Of a stretch of 33,197 nucleotides of DNA, positions 25,555-31,135 are shown in pieces (the stretch's first letter is position 1; every line of letters begins with the position of its first letter). Under the pieces are notes generated by a model. It saw only the letters and a list, made by a program, of their open reading frames with translations, did not search any database and was not told the origin of the DNA. Source of the DNA: Candidatus Haladaptatiplasma halalkaliphilum (lineage in GTDB: Archaea > Thermoplasmatota > Thermoplasmata > Halarchaeoplasmatales > Halarchaeoplasmataceae); the NCBI GenBank assembly GCA_019594055.1, contig JAFDTY010000012.1:1-33197 (forward strand), in the 5' to 3' direction. Made by a program: the position numbers and the translations under genes.

Positions 25555-26774
25555 GCGCCAGAAAACTGATCGCCTTGTGGCTTTTTGTCGTATCCGTGGT
25601 TGTCGCCCTGATGGGCTTCTGGGCCATGGCCACCCGGGCATCGGTGGATTATTGGGTGTTGACGGGTAGCTTGGGCCTCATCTCCATCATCTGTTATGTT
25701 TCCGGAGTGCATCACTACCTGACCGTGAAAAATAAACATGGGTTGCATATGATCCTATACGGGGCGGTGGTACTCATGGTTGCAGGCCTGTCCATCTACA
25801 TTCCCAAGGTGGTAGACCTCAGACCGTGGGAGATATACACCAGGATACCCAATGATTTCTTCTTTTCAACTTTCATGCTCACCATAGGTATACTCAGTAG
25901 CTACGTGAGCTTCAGACCCTTCCACAACTTTACAAAGGAAGGTGCACAATCGGGTGCCTACTACATCATCCACCTCTCCATAATATTCACTCTCCTTCCA
26001 CTGTTCCTTATAATGTTCAACATAATCTCCAGGGGGATGGGAGGTATAACATGGGAATTCCTCACGGAGGACATAGTTTCCATGGGTGAAAGGGGAGGTG
26101 TTTACCCTGCGATAATGGGCACCCTTGCCATGATCACCCTAACGGCGATCATAGTACTGCCCCTGGGAGTGGGGACTGCCATATACCTTGCGGAATACGC
26201 AAGAAAGGGACTGGCTGTAAGGGTAATCAGAACCGCCGTGAACATCCTTCAGGGAACTCCATCCATCGTTCACGGTCTATTCGGTTATGCTTTCTTCGTT
26301 TTGATACTCTTCAACGGTCAAAAATGCCTTCTGGCGGGTGCCCTCACCCTGGCCATACTCACTCTTCCCATCGTCACCCGCTCTGCGGAGGAAGCGTTGA
26401 ACGCGGTCCCGGGAGAATTGAGGGACGCCAGTCTTGCCCTGGGTGCCACCAAGTGGCAGACCATAAGGAAGGTGGTCATACCCCCGTCAATGCCCGGTAT
26501 ACTGACCGGTACGGTTCTAGGGATAGGGAGGGCGGCAGGGGAGACCGCACCCATAATGTTCACCGCGGTTTACTTCTCGGGGACAGGAACTCCCAGCGGA
26601 CTGTTAAGACCGATAATGGCTCTACCCTATCATCTCCTTTCATTGTACCGACTGGTGGGGTATAGAGATGTGGAATCCCAGGCATGGGCCACCGCCCTGC
26701 TGCTGTTGATAATAGTCCTGGGTATCAACCTCAGCGCCATAATCGTTCGAGAGAAGTACAGACAGAGGTTTTGA
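25551..26774 (+). CDS. pstA: Phosphate ABC transporter permease PstA with N-terminal membrane extension
   Basis: This 407-residue protein has the PstA permease domain from about residue 135 to the end, including [20 protein letters not shown] and the [13 protein letters not shown] segment. Typical PstA is about 280-300 residues. Here about 125 extra N-terminal residues contain four likely membrane helices (about 5-25, 35-57, 63-83 and 100-120). The ATG overlaps the pstC stop and nothing suggests a sequencing fault: the frame is continuous and the codon use is like the rest. The function of the added helices is unknown. Confidence 0.92.
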   Translation: MSARKLIALWLFVVSVVVALMGFWAMATRASVDYWVLTGSLGLISIICYVSGVHHYLTVKNKHGLHMILYGAVVLMVAGLSIYIPKVVDLRPWEIYTRIPNDFFFSTFMLTIGILSSYVSFRPFHNFTKEGAQSGAYYIIHLSIIFTLLPLFLIMFNIISRGMGGITWEFLTEDIVSMGERGGVYPAIMGTLAMITLTAIIVLPLGVGTAIYLAEYARKGLAVRVIRTAVNILQGTPSIVHGLFGYAFFVLILFNGQKCLLAGALTLAILTLPIVTRSAEEALNAVPGELRDASLALGATKWQTIRKVVIPPSMPGILTGTVLGIGRAAGETAPIMFTAVYFSGTGTPSGLLRPIMALPYHLLSLYRLVGYRDVESQAWATALLLLIIVLGINLSAIIVREKYRQRF

Positions 26775-26776
26775 AG

Positions 26777-27589
26777 ATGATCAATAAAGTGCTCGAATTA
26801 CTGAAAGAAGAGAAGGCCTGCCAACGGATCAGTATGCCATCGGGTATAAAGGCAAAGGCATCCGACTTCAACCTGTGGTACGGTAAGGTAAAGGCATTGA
26901 AAGATATTAACATAGATATAAAGGAGAACAAGGTGACCGCCATAATCGGCCCATCGGGATGCGGTAAATCCACGCTTCTGAGATGTTTTAACCGTATGAA
27001 CGATACCATCATATCCGTCCGAACAGAGGGCAATATATGGCTGGACGGTTACGACATATACGACGATGTTACCGATTGTGTGGATATTCGCAGGAAGGTC
27101 GGTATGGTCTTCCAGAAACCGAACCCGTTCCCCTTCTCCATCGCCAACAACATATACTACGGCTGTCAGGTTAACGGTATGGACGTGGAAAAGGACGAAG
27201 TTGTGGAGAGGTGTCTGAAACAGGCGGCATTATGGGAAGAGGTGAAGGATAGGTTGAGTGAGAACGCCCTCTCACTATCCGGCGGTCAACAGCAAAGATT
27301 GTGTATAGCCCGGGCCCTGGCCATCGAACCGGAGGTTATACTTATGGATGAGCCCTGTTCCGCCCTGGATCCCATCGCTACCGCTAAGATAGAGGACCTG
27401 ATCCACGAGTTGAAAAAAGATTATACCGTTGTCATCGTTACCCATAATATGCAGCAGGCTGCAAGGGTAAGCGATTACACGGCTTACATGTATCTTGGAG
27501 AACTAATAGAGTTCGGAAAGACAAAGCAGATATTCGAGAAGCCCCGTGAGGAAAGCACTGAAAAATACATAACCGGAAGATTCGGGTGA
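26777..27589 (+). CDS. pstB: Phosphate ABC transporter ATP-binding protein
   Basis: This ATPase is about 270 residues. Walker A (GPSGCGKST) is at about 58-66; a Q-loop, the LSGGQQQR signature and Walker B ([13 protein letters not shown]) follow, then the His-loop [12 protein letters not shown]. The frame is open upstream to 26684, but that part overlaps pstA. The ATG at 26777, 2 nt after the pstA stop, gives the normal PstB length. Its end overlaps the phoU start. It powers phosphate import through PstCA. Confidence 0.95.
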   Translation: MINKVLELLKEEKACQRISMPSGIKAKASDFNLWYGKVKALKDINIDIKENKVTAIIGPSGCGKSTLLRCFNRMNDTIISVRTEGNIWLDGYDIYDDVTDCVDIRRKVGMVFQKPNPFPFSIANNIYYGCQVNGMDVEKDEVVERCLKQAALWEEVKDRLSENALSLSGGQQQRLCIARALAIEPEVILMDEPCSALDPIATAKIEDLIHELKKDYTVVIVTHNMQQAARVSDYTAYMYLGELIEFGKTKQIFEKPREESTEKYITGRFG

Positions 27590-28260
27590 GTAAGATGGGA
27601 CCAGAAGCAAGAAAAGCATATCATGAAGAGTTGAAGGAACTGAAAAGGATGGTGGAGGAGATGGGCGATTTAGCCTCTAATGCCATATCCCTAGCGACAG
27701 AAGGATTTGTTGAATTGGACGAGGGAAAGGTAAGAGAGGTGGATGATATCGACAGCAAGATATATGCCTACGATAGAGCCATCGAGAGAAAGAGCCTGAA
27801 CCTGATAGCCCTCCAGGCACCAGTGGCAAAGGACCTGCGCTTCATAGGCACATGTCTAAAGATAATCACCGACCTCGACAGGGTCGGTCGTTATTCCATG
27901 GACATAGGAAAGGTCACTGAAAGGATGTTGGGTAAAACCCATATGAAAAAATTGGTTTCCATACCCCATATGGCTCAGCTCACCATTGAGATGGTGGATA
28001 CGGCCATAGACGCATTCGTCGAAGGAGACGAAACAAAGATAGAACCCATATACGAAAACGAGGAGAAGGTGGATGCCCTGTACGATGAAATCTTCCGAGA
28101 GGTATTGACCTATATGCTAGAGGATTCAAGGAACATAACCATAGGTACGCAATACATCCTTGTGATACGCTATCTTGAGAGGATCGCCGATCATGCCTGC
28201 AATATAGTGGAGCGGGTGGTTTACATGGAAACCGGCGAGATGATAGAACACGACATATGA
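27586..28260 (+). CDS. phoU: PhoU-type regulator of phosphate uptake
   Basis: This 224-residue, mostly helical protein has two PhoU repeats, roughly residues 10-100 and 115-210, each with a conserved E/D-rich metal-binding helix ([39 protein letters not shown]). It starts with GTG overlapping the pstB stop; an ATG nine nucleotides downstream is possible. PhoU proteins restrain the Pst transporter when phosphate is ample. It is the last gene of the operon. Confidence 0.93.
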   Translation: MSKMGPEARKAYHEELKELKRMVEEMGDLASNAISLATEGFVELDEGKVREVDDIDSKIYAYDRAIERKSLNLIALQAPVAKDLRFIGTCLKIITDLDRVGRYSMDIGKVTERMLGKTHMKKLVSIPHMAQLTIEMVDTAIDAFVEGDETKIEPIYENEEKVDALYDEIFREVLTYMLEDSRNITIGTQYILVIRYLERIADHACNIVERVVYMETGEMIEHDI

Positions 28261-28326
28261 TATCATAGCCGGTCTTGTACGATATGCAAAACTTTAACCA
28301 CAGGGGCCACTATTTCCAAATCTGCC

Positions 28327-28740
28327 ATGAAAGTACGCTTGGAACGTTGCCGGAAAAGGTATCTGGGGCAGGTGATGGACATAGAGAGGAGATCATTCGA
28401 GCAGCCCTACGAACGGGAGGTCTTCGAAAGTTACCTGGGCAGCGACCTCTTCATCGTGGCCCTTGACAATGACAGGGTGATAGGCTATGCCATCGCCACG
28501 GTTAAGGGAGTGATAGTTTCCATCGCGGTGCTGCCGGAATATCGGAGAAGAGGGGTCGGCAAGATGATGCTTGAAAAACTTCTTTTGTACGTCGCCACCG
28601 GGAAGATAAAACTTACCCTGAGGGTAAGCAACCTGGGGGCCCACAGGTTCTACGAACATATGGGGTTCGTAAGGGAAGGGGTCATCCGCAATTATTACGA
28701 GAACGGCGAGGACGCCTTCATTATGGTTATCCGGAGATGA
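28327..28740 (+). CDS. rimI: RimI-type N-terminal acetyltransferase (GNAT family)
   Basis: This 137-residue protein is a single GNAT domain. The acetyl-CoA binding loop RRRGVG (about residues 73-78) follows the beta-4 strand VSIAVLPEY, and NLGAHRFYEHMGF (about 103-115) is the typical late motif. In archaea this family (Ard1/RimI) acetylates protein N-termini. A TATA-like AAACTTTAACC about 35 nt upstream and no ribosome binding site suggest leaderless transcription. The acceptor specificity cannot be read from sequence. Confidence 0.85.
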   Translation: MKVRLERCRKRYLGQVMDIERRSFEQPYEREVFESYLGSDLFIVALDNDRVIGYAIATVKGVIVSIAVLPEYRRRGVGKMMLEKLLLYVATGKIKLTLRVSNLGAHRFYEHMGFVREGVIRNYYENGEDAFIMVIRR

Positions 28741-28762
28741 ACATCGGGCCGTCAACGGCAAT

Positions 28763-28818
28763 CTTTATATTAAAGAAGTAATTTCATTGGCACCTTAGCT
28801 GAACCAAAACCACGGTGA
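28763..28818 (+). promoter_or_regulatory. TATA box and ribosome binding site of the S17e gene
   Basis: CTTTATATTA at 28763-28772 is a good archaeal TATA box, about 55 nt upstream of the ATG at 28824. CGGTGAATA at 28812-28820 supplies GGTGA at normal spacing. This is a leadered gene, unlike several neighbours. Confidence 0.5.
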
Positions 28819-28823
28819 ATACC

Positions 28824-29015
28824 ATGGGAAACATCAGACCAACGTACATAAAAAGAGTTGCCGTAGAACTCGTTCAAAAGTATCCGGATGAATTCAGATC
28901 CGACGATTACGAACACAACAAGAAGATGGTCGATGAGCTGACCGACGTCGAATCTATCATGATGAGAAACAAGATCGCCGGATACATCATAAGATATCTC
29001 AATCGTGGGAATTGA
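28824..29015 (+). CDS. rps17e: 30S ribosomal protein S17e
   Basis: This 63-residue protein starts with [11 protein letters not shown] and contains the strongly conserved stretches [20 protein letters not shown] and [13 protein letters not shown]17e is restricted to archaea and eukaryotes, so it fixes the domain of the organism. The ATG at 28824 fits the family start and the upstream GGTGA; a GTG at 28815 would add three residues and is unlikely. Its last codons overlap the tail of a broken pcc1 copy on the other strand. Confidence 0.96.
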   Translation: MGNIRPTYIKRVAVELVQKYPDEFRSDDYEHNKKMVDELTDVESIMMRNKIAGYIIRYLNRGN

Positions 29016-29129
29016 TTTTTACGATAGCCTCGGCTACGGTAACGCACGCAAGGAAATCATCCAGGGTGTGCAGTAATTTCATGGGTGAACCGGCCAGGGC
29101 CTCACAGTATATTTTGGATCCGTGAACCT
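28999..29129 (-). pseudogene. Truncated second copy of pcc1 (3' end only)
   Basis: Read on the minus strand, this stretch encodes the last part of a Pcc1-like protein: VHGSKIYCEALAGSPMKLL continuing through DDFLACVTVAE to a stop at 28999-29001. It matches the intact pcc1 at 29864-30088 over 102 nt with three differences (one amino-acid change, one silent), then diverges at both ends. No start codon or upstream half is present, so it cannot make a normal protein. Its own C-terminal tail (AIVKINSHD) differs from that of the intact gene (DAVKE) and overlaps the S17e 3' end. Confidence 0.85.
29028..29129. repeat. Direct repeat, left copy (pcc1 tail)
   Basis: These 102 nt are nearly identical (99 of 102 by hand alignment) and in the same orientation as 29881-29982. 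The two copies are 853 nt apart and bracket the PIN-domain toxin-antitoxin pair. Confidence 0.9.
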
Positions 29130-29168
29130 TAAGGGTAAAAAGTTTTAAAAAGCAGAAGATATGTACTT

Positions 29169-29327
29169 ATGCTTGATAAAATGGGAATACTCGCAAAGGA
29201 TATAGCAAAATATACATGTGAAAAAAAAGAAAGTTCATTAGGCGACACACTATTCAAAAGGTTCATCACAATCCATATCGATTCTGTAGAAGAGGTCAGG
29301 AAGATCAGGGAGAGAAATCGAATATGA
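29169..29327 (+). CDS. Small putative antitoxin partner of the PIN toxin
   Basis: A 52-residue frame starts at an ATG at 29169 and ends with a stop that overlaps the ATG of the PIN gene in an ATGA. The product is charged and probably helical (ILAKDIAKYTCEKK; HIDSVEEVRKIRERNRI). No DNA-binding fold is recognisable at this length. Size, order and translational coupling are those of VapB-type antitoxins before VapC toxins, which is the sole ground for the call. A second ATG at 29181 is possible. Confidence 0.6.
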   Translation: MLDKMGILAKDIAKYTCEKKESSLGDTLFKRFITIHIDSVEEVRKIRERNRI

Positions 29328-29722
29328 AGTTGTTCATAGATACGAACGTTTTTATATCCGCCCTATTCGGTGAAGAAGAACGTTCCGAGATAGCGAAAGA
29401 GGTTTTGAATCTGGATGTGGTCAAATACACATCTTTACTTAATCTCATGGAGATCAGGAGCGTCTTATCGAAAAAAAAACAGGTATCCAAAATTGAGATC
29501 GAAAAAGTAATCGATGATATCATCCATGGGACAGAAATAATCATACCCGATTCATCTAGTTTTTTAAAGAGTAGTGAGTTTCAAAAAGAAAATTATCTCT
29601 ATCCTTCGGATTGTCTTATATTTACACTTTCAAAAAACCTGGATTCTATTTTGGTTACATTTGATTCGGAACTGATCCATCACGGAGCAGTAGAACCGGA
29701 AAAGTTATTAGAGCAATACTGA
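29324..29722 (+). CDS. PIN-domain ribonuclease toxin (VapC-like)
   Basis: This 132-residue protein is a complete PIN domain. It opens with FIDTNVFISALF (Asp6), has Glu43 in LNLMEIRS, Asp96 in YPSDCLIF and Asp114 in VTFDSEL, giving the four acidic residues that hold the catalytic metal. VapC toxins cut specific RNAs when freed from their antitoxin. It overlaps the small upstream gene by 4 nt. The pair sits between two copies of the pcc1 tail and is more AT-rich than the genes around it, suggesting acquired DNA. Confidence 0.85.
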   Translation: MKLFIDTNVFISALFGEEERSEIAKEVLNLDVVKYTSLLNLMEIRSVLSKKKQVSKIEIEKVIDDIIHGTEIIIPDSSSFLKSSEFQKENYLYPSDCLIFTLSKNLDSILVTFDSELIHHGAVEPEKLLEQY

Positions 29723-29745
29723 ATCTCTTATTTTATAGTGCAAAA

Positions 29746-29770
29746 CGAAACTTTTAGGACTAAAGTTTCG
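29746..29770. terminator. 9-bp inverted repeat after the PIN gene
   Basis: CGAAACTTT (29746-29754) pairs perfectly with AAAGTTTCG (29762-29770) around a 7-nt loop, 24 nt after the PIN stop. It is not followed by a long T-run, so termination is only one reading; it could also be an element end. Confidence 0.4.
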
Positions 29771-29785
29771 CTTTCCACACATAGA

Positions 29786-29821
29786 TTGAAGACACTTCTA
29801 TACAAAAAGTAAGGTCTTCAA
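29786..29821. repeat. 8-bp inverted repeat between PIN gene and pcc1
   Basis: TTGAAGAC (29786-29793) pairs with GTCTTCAA (29814-29821) around a 20-nt spacer. With its neighbours it makes three palindromes within 110 nt. Confidence 0.4.
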
Positions 29822-29840
29822 CTATAACAGTGGACATAAC

Positions 29841-29855
29841 ATTCGGTCACCGAAT
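29841..29855. repeat. 15-bp palindrome at the pcc1 3' side
   Basis: ATTCGGT and ACCGAAT flank a single C, forming a perfect inverted repeat that ends 8 nt before the pcc1 stop codon at 29864-29866. Its size suits a protein binding site; a role in termination is less likely. Confidence 0.4.
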
Positions 29856-29863
29856 CGGGGTAT

Positions 29864-30088
29864 CTATTCTTTAACAGCATCCTCGGCTACGGTAACGCAC
29901 GCAAGGAAATCATCCAGGGTGTGCAGTAATTTCATGGGTGAATGGGCCAGGGCCTCACAGTATATTTTGGAGCCGTGAACCTCTACTTTTATGTAATCTT
30001 CGTTGTCGGGAGATATAGCTGCCGCCACGTTTTTTGCCGTTCTTTCGTCTTGGTATTCCAGGATCATCTCGCATCTTAAGGAGGACAT
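29864..30088 (-). CDS. pcc1: KEOPS complex subunit Pcc1
   Basis: The 74-residue protein matches archaeal Pcc1: two beta strands (RCEMILEYQDE; YIKVEVHGSKIYCEA) enclosing a helix with ERTAKNVAAAISPDN, then a long helix with MKLLHTLDDFLACVTVAED. Pcc1 helps the KEOPS complex (with Kae1, Bud32 and Cgi121) make the t6A modification on tRNAs reading ANN codons. A TATA-like ACTTATAAATCG on the minus strand about 25-30 nt upstream suggests a leaderless transcript. Its 3' 102 nt are duplicated beside S17e. Confidence 0.8.
   Translation of the reverse strand: MSSLRCEMILEYQDERTAKNVAAAISPDNEDYIKVEVHGSKIYCEALAHSPMKLLHTLDDFLACVTVAEDAVKE
29881..29982. repeat. Direct repeat, right copy (inside pcc1)
   Basis: This is the right-hand copy of the repeat at 29028-29129, inside the intact pcc1 gene and covering about codons 36-69. 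Outside the 102 nt the two flanks differ. Confidence 0.9.
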
Positions 30089-30167
30089 ATTTGTGGTAAG
30101 TTATCGAGTCGATTTATAAGTATCTATGTGATAATGTATTTATACTATTACTACTACTATTATTAGT
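30089..30167. promoter_or_regulatory. Divergent promoters of pcc1 and the zinc-ribbon gene, with trinucleotide run
   Basis: GATTTATAAGT at about 30111-30121 provides a TATA box for pcc1 on the minus strand, and GTATTTATAC at about 30136-30145 provides one for the plus-strand gene, both at leaderless spacing. 30144-30167, directly before the ATG at 30168, is eight ACT/ATT/AGT triplets in a row. Being in triplet steps and A/T-rich, it would keep the region around the start unstructured, and it could vary in length by slippage. Confidence 0.45.
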
Positions 30168-30830
30168 ATGAAATGCCCGAAGTGCGATTACGGATGGGTT
30201 CCTAGGAAGAAGGACCCGAAGGCGTGCCCACGCTGTAAGCAGAGGTTGGATTACTATAAAACAGCCGACCCCCTATCCGGAGCCATGTCCATTGAACGGG
30301 GATTTCAACGTACCATATACGTTATGTCTATTATCTCTGAACGATTGAAGAAGAAAGGAATTTTACCGGTCATAATCGGTGGGGCCGCCGTCGAATTCTA
30401 TACGAGAGATTGGTACGCTACCGGAGACATAGATCTGGCGATAGACAAGAAAAAAAGAGAAGGATTTGGGGAGATCATGGAGGAATTCGGGTTCCATAGA
30501 GAGGGTCGTATGTGGATCCGTGAAGACCTCAACCTCTACATCGAGATACCTGCGGATATCAAAGATGTTTCGGCGGATAGATTAACGGAGGTCAAAACTG
30601 AAAAAGGCAGTGCATATGTGATAGGTCCGGAAGATATCCTGTTAGATAGGATACAGGCAGCCGAGCATTGGAAGAGCCAGGGAGATCGAGAACAGGCGAT
30701 CAGGATCGGAGCTGCATTCTACGACGAGATCGACTGGGGATACACAAGAAAAAGATGTAAAAAAGAACTATCGGAGAGTATGCTGGACGAAGTATTGGAG
30801 GCGATAAGAGATGAGAACGATAACTCTTGA
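30168..30830 (+). CDS. Zinc-ribbon plus nucleotidyltransferase-like (DUF6036/AbiEii-type) protein
   Basis: In this 220-residue protein, residues 1-27 form a zinc ribbon with Cys3/Cys6 and Cys20/Cys23. From about 60 there is a minimal nucleotidyltransferase-type fold: VIIGGAAVEFYT (Gly-Gly at 71-72), then the metal pair Asp87 and Asp89 in TGDIDLAI, and a third acid near Glu126 in LYIEIP. The later part (GPEDILLDRIQAAEHW) is typical of antitoxin or AbiEii-like transferases. The catalytic residues look intact. It shares its last 20 nt with the next gene, and the two probably form one operon. Function is unknown: nucleotide transfer to RNA or protein is a family-based guess. Confidence 0.7.
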   Translation: MKCPKCDYGWVPRKKDPKACPRCKQRLDYYKTADPLSGAMSIERGFQRTIYVMSIISERLKKKGILPVIIGGAAVEFYTRDWYATGDIDLAIDKKKREGFGEIMEEFGFHREGRMWIREDLNLYIEIPADIKDVSADRLTEVKTEKGSAYVIGPEDILLDRIQAAEHWKSQGDREQAIRIGAAFYDEIDWGYTRKRCKKELSESMLDEVLEAIRDENDNS

Positions 30831-31005
30831 AGAGTGGAGGGAAGGAAGTTCGAAGGGCAGACGTAAAAAATTCCCAAAGACAAGGCCCACTGAAGATTGG
30901 AAACTCCGGGATTCCATCAAATACATCAGATTAAGGGACAAGTATCTCCAGGAGGAGGGTATCCTGGTGAAGATCGGAGAGAGGAAGTGGAGGTTGAATG
31001 TTTGA
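30811..31005 (+). CDS. Small basic protein of unknown function, coupled to the nucleotidyltransferase gene
   Basis: This is a 64-residue, strongly basic protein with a KGRRKKFPKTRP stretch at about residues 15-26 and a C-terminal half (RDSIKYIRLRDKYLQEEGILVKIGERKWRLNV) that could be the end of a small winged-helix-like fold. I do not recognise a family. A good ribosome binding site, GGAGGCGAT, lies 5 nt before its ATG inside the upstream gene, which supports it as real. It could be a nucleic-acid-binding partner of the nucleotidyltransferase. Confidence 0.6.
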   Translation: MRTITLEEWREGSSKGRRKKFPKTRPTEDWKLRDSIKYIRLRDKYLQEEGILVKIGERKWRLNV

Positions 31006-31135
31006 ACTGCCTCTGTGAAAGAGGATTTTCCCACCGGTGTACGTCATATAAACGCGTTCTATCCGGGCAAGTTCGTGTATCATGAGCCAGTAACACTACC
31101 CTTTTGATAGTCTAAAGGAGATAGTATGTTTGACC

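Noticed and set aside
24645-25748. 367-codon minus-strand frame
   Set aside because: It is antisense to pstC and the start of pstA. Its composition (Met- and Thr-rich) is typical of a shadow of hydrophobic codons.
29723-29863. tRNA or small RNA gene in the palindrome-rich spacer
   Set aside because: There is no cloverleaf, TTC-type loop or CCA-adjacent acceptor stem; the hairpins are short and separate.
28999-29982. Direct repeats as a CRISPR array
   Set aside because: There are only two copies, 853 nt apart, and the repeat is coding sequence of pcc1; there are no spacers or cas genes.
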